Source: Stenopsyche tienmushanensis (taxonomy: Eukaryota; Arthropoda; Insecta; Trichoptera; Stenopsychidae). Taken from it: a stretch of DNA of 64,000 bases. Shown in pieces: positions 22,655 to 35,900 of this stretch. The first letter of the stretch is position 1. Each line of letters begins with the position of its first letter. Location of the stretch: positions 1-64,000 of the forward strand of contig WACJ01000377.1 of the NCBI GenBank assembly GCA_008973525.1, written 5' to 3'. The notes below the pieces were generated by a model that saw only the letters and a program-made list of their open reading frames with translations, had not been told where the DNA came from and did no database searches. A program made the translations under genes and the position numbers.

Positions 22655-23115
22655 ACAGGGTGCGTTCAAAAAGTAATGCATCAAAAATGATGTGCTGAAG
22701 ACAAACATCTTCGAAATAGAACCATCCTGCGTTGATATACTTTTGGAGGTAGTGTTTCCAGGGCTGGAAGGCATCCTGAAAAGTATTCTCCATCTTTAGA
22801 GCCGATGTAACATGAGCTTGGATGGTTTCAATTGTGTCTCAATGTTTCCCTTTCAGAACTCTTTTTAAGTGCGGAAACAAAGTCCAGGGGAGCCGGTTTA
22901 GGGCTGTAGGGAGGTTGGGGAAGCAATGAAGTGCAGGTCCTGACCAGGAAATCATTGATAATGAAGATCCTATAGCTTGGCGTGTTGTCATAATAAAGTT
23001 TCCATGTGTCTTTGGTTGCAATGCGATAAACGGTTGTTTTAAATGGTTGTTTAAATGAATGAATTGGCAATCCATTGTTTCAAAAAGAGGTTTGGGTGAA
23101 TTCACGCCCTGACTC
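22655..23115 (-). mobile_element. mariner fragment 3
   Basis: The end CAGGGTGCGTTCAAAAAGTAATGC looks like a terminal repeat. The minus strand reads LYYDNTPS and, shortly after, LPQPPYSPKPAPLDF: the second and third catalytic blocks of mariner transposases (HDNAPSH; PPYSPDLAP.DF). A further LKRVLKGKH word lies in another frame. The N-terminal part is missing. Confidence 0.7.
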
Positions 23116-23601
23116 TCTGATAACTTGGAGGTAACTTTCTAAAGGCGCATTTTAAAGCTAACAATCCTTTTAATTTAACTCAGCAAGTAAGATTGCCCTG
23201 CGGTGTTTCGGCGCATCTGGAAAAACTTGGATATATTACTCTTTGAAAGCACATTTTCATAAACTACTTTTTTATATGAACTTATTATATATCCCATCTT
23301 TTCACATTTATAGTGCTAATTACTCTTTTTAATTTAGAATAATTGTAGCAATTTGTAATCCTTTTAAGCTTCTTCAATCATCATCAAGACATGTTGGTCA
23401 TCATTTTGGCATGTGAACACAGTTTGTTATTATTTTCAGATCTTCCCATTACTATTGTTTGTGATTTCTGCATTGGTTAGTAAGTGCTATTTATCGAGAT
23501 CTTGCCGGGTATTAATTCTTGTTTCATTGCAATATACATCTTTCATTTTTAGCCATTATTGTTTGATGACAGGTTGTTTGATGCAGAAAATAAAATGTGA
23601 A

Positions 23602-24369
23602 TTATGAATGATTAACATCATATTTCAAGCAACATGTAACTAGTGGACGATACTTGCACAGCAAACCTGATGGTATTTTACACTTATAAATGTACCAGGA
23701 CTCACAAATGCTTCATATTTTTATCTTGATTTTCTTGAATGAATGTTCTTCGATATCGTAAATCAAAAAGTCAAAAAAGATTTCTATTTTAAATTACACT
23801 TATTTATACACCTTGAAAATATTTTAATGAAGCTAGCTTCTGATAGATATTGATGCAATCTGACAGCACCTTGGTAACCATCTTCATGCGTCCAATACTT
23901 TTTAAACATCTTCAACGCAATTGTCTCATTTTTCAACACATTTTGATGAGAGTCTGCTTCAATATTTAGGTTAAAGGAAAAAGGCATAAATAAAAAACAC
24001 GAATGACATTTCATGGGACATTGTATCATTCACTAGATAGATTAAAACTAAATGTAAAGACTAATGAAGTGTTATTTATACAATACAAGATGTTATGCAA
24101 ACTAAAATATTCATTAGCACCATAAAAGATCCTTAAAGTGTTTGCATTTAGCTTGTATCATAGTGAAATCAATGTACAATTTCCAATCAAGGAACTAATA
24201 ATATCAATATTTATTAAATATCCTTTATTACATGGAATTATTTAAGAATACCATAATAAATTGAAAAGCAAAGAAAATTACAATACCTGCGTTTGTAGAT
24301 CTCAAAGAGAGTCGTAATATCAATAAAACAACACATTAATGACAGCTGCGATTTTACCCAAGCGGACAT
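23602..24369 (-). pseudogene. gene C1: small, possibly secreted protein gene (damaged?)
   Basis: Three exons with AG/GT borders: 24369-24287, 23956-23812 and 23710-23602. Exons 2 and 3 join in one frame and give about 85 residues, including KMFKKYWTHEDGYQG and a Cys-rich end (CESWYIYKC, then LLC and TCC) before a stop. Exon 1 has a conserved ATG and could encode a signal peptide, but the ATG frame does not join the exon 2 frame. The joining frame is hydrophobic (VVLLILRLSL, ending STNA) yet lacks an ATG. Either exon 1 is misread or the gene is broken. A paralogue lies at 48257-48999. I do not recognise the family. Confidence 0.45.
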
Positions 24370-24512
24370 TTTGAGTGCAGTGCTACCATCGGAATAATCG
24401 CATATTCCTTTGCTTGGTCTGTAAAGATTATTCTCTATGGCAACATAAAATCTATTGATATTTTTAAAATTCTCAATTTATAATAATACTTTTTCTTAAT
24501 AAATAATGAATA

Positions 24513-24575
24513 TTAACCCTTTGAACTCCAATGTCGAGGTGGCTTCGACATTTTGTACTCCAGCCTCGATTAAAA
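24513..24575 (+). mobile_element. solitary piggyBac-like end
   Basis: TTAACCCTTTGAACTCCAATG is followed by an inverted pair, GTCGAGG..GGCTTCGAC. TTAA plus CCCTTT is the hallmark of piggyBac-type termini, and the element at 39274-40296 has the same CCCTTTG start. I found no partner end, so it is probably a truncated copy. Confidence 0.5.
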
Positions 24576-25139
24576 TTATTTAGAGCTATTCTGATGTTTT
24601 TATTTTTTGAAATATGAGAGCAACTGTTTTATGATAGATAAATTTCTCATTTTACGAAAAATCGCCCATTTATTCACGTCCTGGAATTTTACCGTACAGG
24701 TTATATTTGTACCATATTATAAAATCTTCACTACTCAGGGATTGAATAGACCAGAACTAGTAGAATAGTTCTGCATCTTTACAATATATTTGCAAAAGAC
24801 GATTCCAAACTACATCAAAAATATGGATGGGGTGGAAACCGTTGACCAATTAGCTACATCTTACTGCTTTATGCATATAACATAGAAGTGATGGAGAAAA
24901 TTGTTTGTTTGGCGATTTTTAAAAATTGATGTGAAAAAATGATCACTTGTACTTATATATGTATACAATAAGGTGTTCTAATATCGAAAACCGTTTTTAT
25001 TTGGCTTTTTCCCAATGTATTATCAGAAATATAATTTCATGATTTTCCAGCCGGGGGAAAATCAAGAGTTTACTGTATGTACAGTAGATAATAAAATTAA
25101 TTGCTGCAGACTCATGATTAAATTAAAAAATAGCATTTT

Positions 25140-25335
25140 GCTGGGATGCTATACCAACTGTTGAGATCTAGTTTGACAAAGAAATGTTTGTTTGTTTAAA
25201 AAATTAAGTCTTAAGAACGACGCTAAGTGTTGAGATGGGGTCCGCCAAAAAAAAATTGTTCTATAGGCGATCCACGAAAAAAAATTAGCTCAAGGAGCCC
25301 GCGAACTACATGAGTTTAAGAACTGCTGGACTAGA
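25140..25335. mobile_element. possible hAT-like end
   Basis: GAGTTTAAGAACTGCTGG at 25311-25328 reads, in reverse, CCAGCAGTTCTTAAACTC, like hAT termini. It is preceded by GGAGCCCGCGAAC words often seen next to such ends. The opposite end and target duplication were not found. Confidence 0.35.
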
Positions 25336-25574
25336 ACAATGATACTCAAAATAATGCATTTTTTAAAATTGATAATACATTTTCAGCTCTTTTGTGTGCT
25401 ATCGTCCAAGAACGTTGGCAATTAGAAACTTCATTTTGTCTTTAAGAATCGCCCACTTTAAAAACGACTCATGAAGGTTCTTCAGACAAAATGTCATCCC
25501 TTTATTATCAGGTGCGGGAGATCATAAGGCATTGAAGTATAAAAAAAAAAATTTTAACAACGGAAACATCGATT

Positions 25575-25580
25575 TTTATT
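25575..25580 (-). terminator. polyadenylation signal of ZnF-B
   Basis: AATAAA on the minus strand, about 210 bases past the current stop at 25793. It is about 40 bases past the TAA that ends the out-of-frame old tail (25626-25785). This fits a transcript end set before the frameshift. Confidence 0.45.
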
Positions 25581-25625
25581 TAAACAATACGATTATATGT
25601 TTTACATAAGTTTGTAATTAAAATT

Positions 25626-25785
25626 AGTATGTTTAATTATGCATAAATGCATAACCTCTTGTGACACCATTTTGATCAAGGAAATAACATATATTATTTC
25701 CTTGATCACGATTATTAAATTCTCCACGTCCTCTATTTTGTTCCAAATTCAAATTATTTGAACCATCAGCATTTATTCTCGACAG
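25626..25785 (-). pseudogene. frameshifted old C-terminus of ZnF-B
   Basis: In another frame just past the ZnF-B stop, the sequence reads SRINADGSNNLNLEQNR, then EFNNRDQGNN and a stop near 25626. This aligns with the functional end of ZnF-A (INTDGLNNFKIEPNR...FNNRDQRNN). So copy B has lost about 50 C-terminal residues to a frameshift between about 25785 and 25860. Confidence 0.7.
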
Positions 25786-25792
25786 CAGATGA

Positions 25793-26920
25793 TTAGGAAT
25801 AATGAGCTTTAGTAATAGGCTCCCAACCAGAAATGCATATCGATTGATTGTTTTTAAACAAAGTATTTAAATTACTCATTGGCGTACTTATACTATTGAA
25901 GTTTGATTTATTACCAAAAGTAGAAACATTTTTCGAATTTTTATTCTGATTAGAGAATGTGTTCAGTTTTGTATTGGAGCTATTTGAAGAGAATTTGGAC
26001 AAGCTGTTGAATCGTGAGTTTAATTTATTTGGTATATTATGTAATTGGTCAATCAATGACGATCGATAGGGCATTGGACTATTTTGCATTTGGTCTCCTT
26101 GCGTGTTTCCAAATTGCATTTGACTGCCTATTTTTGAACCACTTTGCATATGTTCAACATTTTGCAATTTACCGCTTTGCATTTGAATATCTTGCCTTTG
26201 AACACCTTGTATTTGACTGCTTGGCAATTGTTCACACTGCATTTGGTTAATACTAATAACTGTTTGGCTATTTTGTATTTGACATATTTGGTTTGAGTTT
26301 TCACCAAACATATTTTTAATATGGTTACCCTTCGTTGATGTAGATTGTATTTGATTTCCTTGCATAGGTTTGTTGTGGATTCCAATATTTTGCATTTGAT
26401 GACTCTGTGTTCTATTATCATGCACATTATTTATTTGCATCTGTTTTCCTAACTTTTCTTTAGCAGGCAGTGGATTTATTTGCATATTAGTTTTGTTTGT
26501 TAATTGTTGGTAAGTGCTCCCTTTTAATTGAGTACTTTGTGATTGGTTTCTCTGTATCCTCATATCTTGCAGTTGGTCATTTTGACATTGATTACTTTGC
26601 ATTTTAGTAGAAGTTGCGATACTCTGAATATTGATACTGTTCGTTATTGAATCATTTTTGATATTATGTGAATTTGAGTCGATGCAATTCGGTAAAACTC
26701 TCATTGAAGAGGATGTTTGACTAGGATTTAACTCTTTAAATCCAGTATTTATGACCATATTCAATACATTAGCAATAGAATGAGTATTAGTAACATCAGT
26801 ATTTGTGTTGTAAAATTGATTGGTGCTTTTTATATCATCTCTAGTAGTACAGTTAATATTTGTGTCAATTTTCTTAGGAAATTGGTTTAATTTTACATTT
26901 TTAGTAGTAGATGTCATCCG
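25793..26920 (-). other. last exon of ZnF-B: N/Q/M-rich tail
   Basis: It encodes 375 residues rich in Gln, Asn, Met and Ser (SQIQG, MQSGK, KMQSNQ words). It is shorter than the 533-residue ZnF-A exon because it has fewer short repeats. It begins MTSTT, as in copy A after one residue, and ends KAHYS and a stop. Confidence 0.75.
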
Positions 26921-29900
26921 CTGAAAACAAATTGAAATAAAAATGTATTTAAAATGTAACACTTCACTAAACACACTTATAATTAAAAAGTAGGAGCTTT
27001 ATGCTAATATTTCCATCAAAATAAGAATATGAAAAAACTATATATACCTCATAATTATAGCCATTATCATCATTATTTATATTTTTCAATAATTTCATCA
27101 GATAAAAATCAAGATGTTGTTCTTTATCTTGTGACGGGTTTCCTTCGCAGCTTTTAGGTGAAAATGCAGATCTTCTGTTTTCTAATGGAATAAAAGTAAA
27201 TTTATTATAGAAATACATTTTAACTCTTAAACTTAAAATGTATTAATTACTCCGTGTGTAATAAAAGTTGAGTAAGATATCAATCCATCAATATACAATG
27301 CTTGTGTTGATTCAAGTTGATTCTTGTCAATATACAATTCAAGCTTTAAACAGCATTGTGCAAAATTACTCAATCATAGATTAGGCAAGAAATGTTAATT
27401 TCTTCTTTTTTTTGTCGGCTCTTTATACAAAAAAATGTATTTGTTACAAATAAAACTGCAATTTCATAGTTAGTATATTTATACACAAAAAACTTTTTTT
27501 ATAATCATATACTTTTAACTAACCCTTTATTTCTTAACACATTGATTCATATTAAATTTAAAATCAATCATTTTTATTATAATATTGTTTTTGTTCTTTT
27601 AATGCACGGGTGGCCAACCCATTGCCTGCCTTGAACATTTTTTCGGCCAGCGAGATTCATTACACTTTTAAAAAATATATTTATTTTATAATGGCCAAAG
27701 TAATCGCAATTGAAAAGTAATTACGCTCACCACTTTCCATTGTTGAAAGAATTTAAGAAATCAAAATGTAACAATTACATCAAATATGCAAAAGAAATTT
27801 AAAAAAACTTACAGCTGCTTTTGAAAGCCGATTCAGTAATTTACAGTTAGGCAAATATAACAAAATTGTTGAAATATATTCATCTCCTTTTTATGTTGAA
27901 TTCGAATCTCCCCCAGAAAATCTCCAAATAGAACTGGTTGACCACCCAAAAATAAACTCAAATACCTAAACTGAGATTGATTTGCAAAAGCTAAATGAAA
28001 GAGTGTGTGTAAATGAAATTTTTTAATTGTTTCATTTATATTTCTTATATTTAATTTTTAGTGTGATATATTTCTTTACAGTATATGTTGAGTATCATTA
28101 TTATTATATTATCTATGTTTACATTAAAGAATAATAGAAAACACAATAATAATAACTCATTATGTTTCAATCTTTTACTCCAAAAAAATGTCTATAGTGT
28201 ATCTAAATCTAATATGGGGATATACAATTTTATATGTGGCCCGCGGAGTTCTGATACATTGCCAAAGTAGCCCGGAAGATCATTTGGGTTGGCCACTCCA
28301 GTTTTAATGTATGAAAGTAAAAATAGTCAACTAAAAAGAAATCACTTCTCGATTTCATCAGGTAATTGATATTGTTTCACAAGGATATTGTTTAGCAAAT
28401 TTAGCAAATGTATTTGGTAGAAACTTGAAAAAAAATTAAAAAGATATGAAATATATGGTTTAATTATTTCACATTGTTATTTAATTTTCTACTCTTTTAA
28501 ATACTATGTTCAAGTTATGATTAATTAACTGTAACAATAAAAAAATACATACCGAGTTTGTTGAATTGTTCTATAATTGAAGTATCGACATTGATGAACT
28601 TCTTTAAATTTTCAAATTTAGTTGGATTACTGAATTCCAGTTGTTTTAAATATCTCATTAAGCCTTGTTGTTCTTCAGTAGAAAGATTTCTGAAATTCTG
28701 TAAAAGAGTTTTCAAGTCCGAATCACTCAATTTATCAACAAAGGAAGCATTTCTTTCGCATAAACCACTAATTTTTGAATCTGAGTGCATTAATCTAGAA
28801 AGAAAGGGGAAAAAAAGAGAAAATAATATAATAAATAAAATAATTCATATCGCATTAATTTTAAATTAATTCATTACTGTTCGTCTTGTGGTGATTTAAT
28901 AATGTCCAATATGTTTGCAAAATTGGTTGATTTCTTTGCTTGGCTAGCTTTATGGCGTATTTCTGCTAATTGGATTAACAATTCTGAAAATTACCATGAC
29001 ATTTATTAGATTGATAAAAAATAGATAAAAAAAATATATCCTGGAAAAATCAATGGACATTCACATGTTTTTAGGTTAATATGGTTATCATTAAATATAT
29101 ATGAAAAATTATAATTCTAATACTTACTAGAGCCAGATAGTGGTTTGGTAGATAGATTTTGAGAAGCATTGGCCATGCCAACAACTGCATTTATTAATGT
29201 TTCCAATTCTTCAGTGGTAACATCACGTTTTCCTTGGGTCATGAGAACTGCAGCTATTTCAGTGGCTATAGCAGCTTTCTCAACAGGACTAATATTAATA
29301 GCTATTTCCGGAGAGTTCTATAAAAATATGATTTAATTTTGAAGAATATATGAAACTCATAGTTTTTGTGAAAGTAACTTAACACTTAATGCCTGGTGCA
29401 TACAAGATCAGTTTTCAAGCTTTTTATAAACAGAACTAGCTTCGTTTTTAATGCAAAAATGAGGCTTATTCTCCTTATCATCCTAGCTTGGAAACGATCA
29501 CTCAATGGCACCATTGTGGGGTTGAGGCAGATGATGCAAAGCACACGATGTTTGAATGTGTAGCATGGGAGGGAGAGCGCGAAACCCTTTGCGCCTCCAT
29601 AGGTGATGGGCGAGTGTTGAATGATGAATTCGATGCTAGCAAGTGAAGAAGAATGGATGGTCTGGGGGGACTTTGTTGCCGAGGTGATCCCAGCCAAGAA
29701 CGCCGAGAGGATTAGGCGTCGAGCTGCCTCAACAATCCCAACAGATGAGTAAGTAGGAAGAGTTTATGGAGCCTGAGTGTCGTGTCTGGCAAATGCCTGA
29801 CGATTAGGCCAGGCACGACAAGGGGTGGACAAGGAAGGGTTTTAGTGAGTAAATGATTAAATCCGGAATCCCACATTACTGCTACGCACGGGCTCGGCAA

Positions 29901-32900
29901 TGTATATAAAACATTTCTCTTCCTTGCGGAAAAAAAGCCTTAGCCTTACATTTATAAGGTCTGATTCTCTACTAGCGTGAACATTTTGGTACACTTTTGA
30001 AATTTAGGTTTATTTTAGGAAAACGTATTGAATTTTTATAATATAAAAACATTCATTTCATATAGATCAAATTAAAGTGCACCAGGTCATAGTACCATAG
30101 TAGAGGTTTGTACAATTGAAAATATAGCTTAATGTTGAATACTGAATGATACCTTGGTAAGTTCCTCGTCTTGGGTCGATTTAATATGCATTTTTTCTAT
30201 CACTGAAGCTTTTTCAAGTAATGTATCAGTATATATTATAGCTAGTTCAGCTGCTTGTTTGACATGTGGTTCAATAAGATCTGCAAGCAGCTGGCCTTTT
30301 ATCTTTTCTCTCACAGTTTCGAGTAAAACACAGTATTCATCAACATTCAAAATTTCATTTGAAGAATTTTGCTTTTCCTGGAACAAAGGAAAGATTCAAG
30401 AAACAAATATGCACATAATTAAATGCTTAAAATACCATTAAACTTACCTTTTCCATTTTTAGAACAACGCCCAATAAATCCACAACTTTAGGTCCAAGAC
30501 TACCCAAATAATTTTCTAAAGCTGTTAGATGTCGTAAAACTGATAATACATTCAACTCATCCGAGTCCATTGCTTTTAGTTTCTTTTTATCATTGCTTAT
30601 TGATCTGAAATTATGTTTAATATTCAAATGCCAAATAATTAAATTTACTCATGAGAACTGTTTCTTAATTTATGAATTATAAAATAAACTTACTTATCAT
30701 ATTTTCTGTTTTCATTTCTGAAATCTCTTATTTGATCAATTGATAACCCCAAATCTTTCATCATTGTTTGTTTTTCATGATTCATATCTCTATCTTTAAG
30801 TTCTCTAACTCTTTTACTCCAATATTTAAACCATTCAATTTTCATTTCATTACCTAAAAGATATAATATATTTTATTTTAAATTTTGAAAAGTAGGTAGC
30901 AACATAATGTTTAAAGGAAATAATTAGATATGATTTTAATAAAAGGGAAAAAATACCATTTTTGAACTTATTTTTTTGTCTATCCATAAATTGTATATAT
31001 TCTTCTTTATAATCAGGATGCAATTGAGGATCTTCTTCATACTCAATATATTTTTTCTTTATTTCATTTGCATAATAGTAGAATTTACTATTAAATAAAT
31101 TACACCTTTTCTTCAAATTATAGTAACTCTGTAGGAAAATAATTGCTTTATTAGCATTAGATGAATATGAATTTAAAAAAGTCAATATTATTTAACTCAA
31201 TATATATTCACTTAAATGAATTCTACAAAGAGTAAAACGATGACTTACCTCTGAATTGAGCTTATCCAAATGCCTAAAAAAAAAATTGATAGGTGAGCAT
31301 TAATATATAATTTATAATTAGAGAGCATATGCAAGAAGACTATTTGTGAGTTTTTTTCAATAAAAGATGTATGGGTATCAATGGCATGTAGTTTACATCA
31401 AGCCAGGGGATAATGTTAAAAGAAACGGTCAATTAATTTTTATTTTTCGCTTGTTTTAGCAAAATTGGTCAATAACTGCTTCATAGGATTTTCCATTTTC
31501 AAATGTGAGAGAAGATAGCCCATCTTTACTTTAGCTGTTTCTGTTGAGCATATTTAACATTTTAACTGCCAATGACTCATCAGCGCATACAAATTCGACG
31601 CGCCGGTGCGTCGTTGGCAGTTAAAAGGATGGAATGTATTTAAATATATATTCCGATTAAATTATGATGTTCTTCAAAGTGTTAACCTTTCCCTTACGCT
31701 ACGTATTTAGTACGCCATATGATATTTTAAAACCCTGTATTTATTATATTTCATATCGATATTCGATGTATAATGTTGTAAAAATTCTCATTATTACAAC
31801 TCGACTCAGTGTAGTAAATACACCATAGTAAAGGAAAGGTTAACACCAAAGGACCACTAAATCTAAACTAAATAATTTTTAATACATACTCTTTATGTGG
31901 AGACGAACGCAAAGGTGAGTGATATCTCCTAATTGGAAAATCTTTTTCATGTATATCATGAAATTTGTTTGTCTCTAATTCCCTTATCCGATCTTCTCTT
32001 CGGTTCCAAGAAATACCTCTATCGAAACTTTTTTCTCGACTTTTGATATTTCGATTAGATTTTGGACTCCTAGTATTTCGACTTCTTTCCAGACTTCTAT
32101 TGCTTCTACTCCTCTCTTTACTTTTGTTCAACAGTTCCCTCTCCCTCTCTGGAGTTCTAATACTTCGAGACATTTCATGAATTCTTTGATCCCTGTCTTG
32201 ACTTCTCTTATTTCGTTTCCTCTCTGGACTTTCAACACTTTGGTTTCTTTCTCGACTCCTTTTTTGACTTCTTCGATTTTTCTCTTGTCTTCTCTTATCC
32301 CAATTTCTCTCTGGACTTTTAACAATTCGGTTTATTTCTCGACTCCTTTCTGAACTTCTTTGATTAATTTCTTGTTTTCTCTTATCCCAATTTCTTTCTG
32401 GACAATCAACACTTCGGTTTCTCTCTCGATTTCGTCGATCAATTTCTTGTGTTCTGTTATCCTCATACATCCCTGGACTTTCAACAATTCGGTTTCTCTC
32501 TTGACTCCTTAGATTATTATCTGCTTTCATTTTATTAAAATTCCTCTTCGGACTTCCAACACTTCTGCTTCTTTCTCGACTCCTTAGAATCCTCTCTGTT
32601 TTTCTCTTTATCCAATTATTTTCTGGACTTTCAACACTCTTGTTTCTCTCTTGACTGCTTTTTTGACTTCTATGAATCTTCTCTTGGCTTTCGTTATCCC
32701 AATTTGTCTCTGGACTTTTAACACTTTTGTTTTTCTCTTGACTCCTTTCTTTTGATTTAACTCTATCTTTAAGCAAATCTAACTCTCTGTTTCTAACATT
32801 GACTTCCTCTTGTTCGATTTCTTTTTGATCTTGCTCAAATGTACTGAAACATAATTCAAAAATACTTCATTCATATAAGACATGTTCTTCTAAAAGAGAT

Positions 32901-35900
32901 AAACAAATAATTAAAAAAATTATAAGATTCAATGTTAATCAAAATGAAACCAGTACATAGGACATTCTTGTGCACCTAATTCGTAGAATAACTATAAAAT
33001 AATGCTTTGGGTTCAAATCTCAATACTATATGGACACCGGCTACATTACAAAGCATCAAGAATACCATTACTAAAATAGTTAATTCTACTTTGCACATTG
33101 CAATATATTTTTATAATATAGAAAGAGAAATTAATTACCAATTTGAATAATTAAAAATTGGGTCATCAAAATTAATAGGTAGATTTAAATCTTTCAGGAT
33201 TTTTAGTCTTTCAAAAGTTAAATCTTCGTTGTATTTATCCATCATTTTTTCACTCCAAAATTGTATCCACTCAGGTAATAGATCAATCGAATTTATATCC
33301 TTGTTTTCTAAAATTAAAGATAAAAAGTATATGTTTAAAATTACTATTTAATACAATCAATGTTGCAAATCATGACTTGACATATATCAGTGTTCCCCAA
33401 CCGGTGGTCCGCGGCCCGGTGCTGGACTGCAGAGATTTTCCGCCGGGCCGCAAACAGTATGCTAAATTTCAAGAAACTCAGTCAGTTTCCTTCTTAAAAG
33501 AAATATTTTGTAAATGAGCGATGATACTCAGCTAAATTACTCATTCTAAAATGGTCCCACAGTCCAACTTGGCCTTACTAGAATTTTTTTTTGAACTAGG
33601 AATGGATGAGTGAACTCATATATATGGCAGAGATATTTAGTCTACTTAATGACCTTAACCTTTCTCTCTAAAGATTTTGTACAAATATTTATAAACTGAG
33701 AAATAAGGTTGATGCATTTAAAAAGAAGCTGATTCTGTGGGTTTGTCTCGTAAAAAAAGGAGGATTTAGAAATGTTTCCACTTTTGCGAGAATTTTTAAT
33801 TGCTGGCAATGGTAGTAAAATTTAATCATTATTACCCCGAAAATGAGGAAAAATCCTCTTTTTACCAGGTGTAAAAATGTTGGGGAACAATAACATACAT
33901 AATAGAGTGAATTTGACATGATTAAGGTCAAACAATTATTAGAACCCCTTCCAAAAACACAAAGCAAGTAGGAATATGCAAATACCTATTTTAAGTTCTT
34001 GACACCTTTTTGTCCAAAATTTTCTCCACTCATCAGCATAGCATGGATGTTGTTCGGAATGATTTTCAAAGAATTTATATTGTGATTTGATATCTTTGCA
34101 TATGATTTTCATTTTCGACTGGTATTCTTCCCATTTTTCGCTTTCTGATAAATGTTCAACCTAAAAATAATCATTTTTGAAAATTATATAATAAAATTAT
34201 AATTTTCGAAATAATTTTAGTTCTAGTATTTTTTTTACAAATTTTAATAAAAATATAAATACCGCTGTTAGATCCACAACTTCTAAATCAGCACGATGAC
34301 TAGCAATTTCACAAAAAAAAAATCATGGATTAAAAAATTGGATTATCTATTAATAATGTACAACAATTTGTTGTGACTTACCTAATTCTGGAAGAGTCTT
34401 TCAATATCCGTGTGCTTTTATTCCCAATGCATTTTGTTGAATTCGCTTTCATTTTAATTTTCTTTTGAGAAGATTTTTTTTTATCCTCTTTAGTTGAATC
34501 TAATGCAATGCAATCATCATTTTCAAATGTAGAAGATATATCACTAAGAGAGGAGATCGAATCCAAAGATATTCTGCGCCTGTGAGCTAATAATAAGAAT
34601 GTGATTACTCATTTTAGAAATGTTGAATATCAATTGAATACTTTATCACATTGATTGTTAATTTTTGTAATGAGATTAATTTTTAATTTAATTTTTTCTT
34701 CAATTATTCTTTATAATGCATTCACACATTATGATCAGGTACTTTGTAAATTTAAGTGTTTCATTTTACCATTGTGATGAATTATTTGAATATTTTGAAA
34801 CAAATTTTACTCAGTGAAAGCAAATAACAGGGCAAAGAATGGTAAACATAGTTGTGTCATAATATTTGAGGTGACTTTTACCAATTCCTTTTTATGGGAC
34901 TATTGCCAATAATTTTGATATAGTTCATAGTCATATTTCTTGAAGATTTGAACCCGTGATGATTGAGTTACTAGTCTGACTCCTTAACCCGTAAGGCAGG
35001 ATGATTGCAAGGGAGCGAGCACATTCCAGTGATTTAGAAAGAGCACTCTTATACGTTGAGCTCGGATAGAGACAGTGACAGATAGAGAACATAGCGGAGT
35101 TCGGTAGACAGAGACGGAGAACTTCCTACGTACATAGCAAGATTGTATAGATCGTTAAATACAACTGTATGTGTACTTTACGGCACCACTTTGTCAACGA
35201 TGCACGGGTGTATGATGAGACACAAGACATCCGTCTCTGTTTCACGATTTCTGGTCAGATAGGGTTAAGAACATCAAACTTTTTGATAAAACTAGATTAC
35301 GCTAGTACAAATAAGATATTTTATTATATAATATTAAAACTTACATTTTTCTCCTTGGTTTTCATCCATTTTATTATTCTCCGATTTATCCCGTTTTTCT
35401 TCATTATTCTTTAACAATAAAAATAAATAAAACATTATAATTACATCAATAATTAAAAGAACTTTTTTTTTCAATAATCGGACATATATTTGTAAGAAAT
35501 CTTTAAGAAATTTAAAAGTGATTTAAAAGAGTATACATATTTACCTGTTCTTCATTATCTGAACTTGAAATTGAATCACTGAAAATTTTATGAAAGCTAC
35601 ATGTTAAAAAATAGGAATGGTGCTAACATATTTTTAAATAAGATAATAAGTTCAAGTAGTCATGAAATGGAATATAACTTACTATGTAGATTCAATATCA
35701 TCAAAGGATATGGTTGATTTCATGTTCTTATCATCACCTGAAATTATTCCAATTATTTCATCATATATTAATTTCATTTCCATTATTAGTTCTGATCGTC
35801 AACAAGTTTCTATAAGGAATTCTAATATGACTATGTAGACTTTGATTGAAGAACTCTCAGTTATGCTGCCTAACAAGCTATTTTACTAGCATTACTGATT

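Larger units (their letters stand above)
33139..35578 (-). other. six-exon cassette (ZnF-B exons 9-14) absent from ZnF-A
   Basis: The exons are 35578-35545, 35408-35345, 34586-34382, 34299-34263, 34160-33986 and 33307-33139. They encode an acidic Ser-rich stretch (SISSSDNEEQ), a basic Ser/Lys segment, and a module pair HPCYADEWRKFWTKR + LLPEWIQFWSEKMMDKY that resembles exons 17-18. In ZnF-A, exon 8 is followed after 246 bp by the counterpart of exon 15, in the same phase. So the cassette can be present or absent without breaking the frame. Confidence 0.75.

Noticed and set aside
31200..32325. Separate small genes for the RS-rich ORFs (e.g. 32128-32325 minus, 31965-32180 plus)
   Set aside because: These are alternative frames of ZnF-B exon 15. 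The 318-residue frame joins neighbouring exons in phase and matches ZnF-A exon 9.
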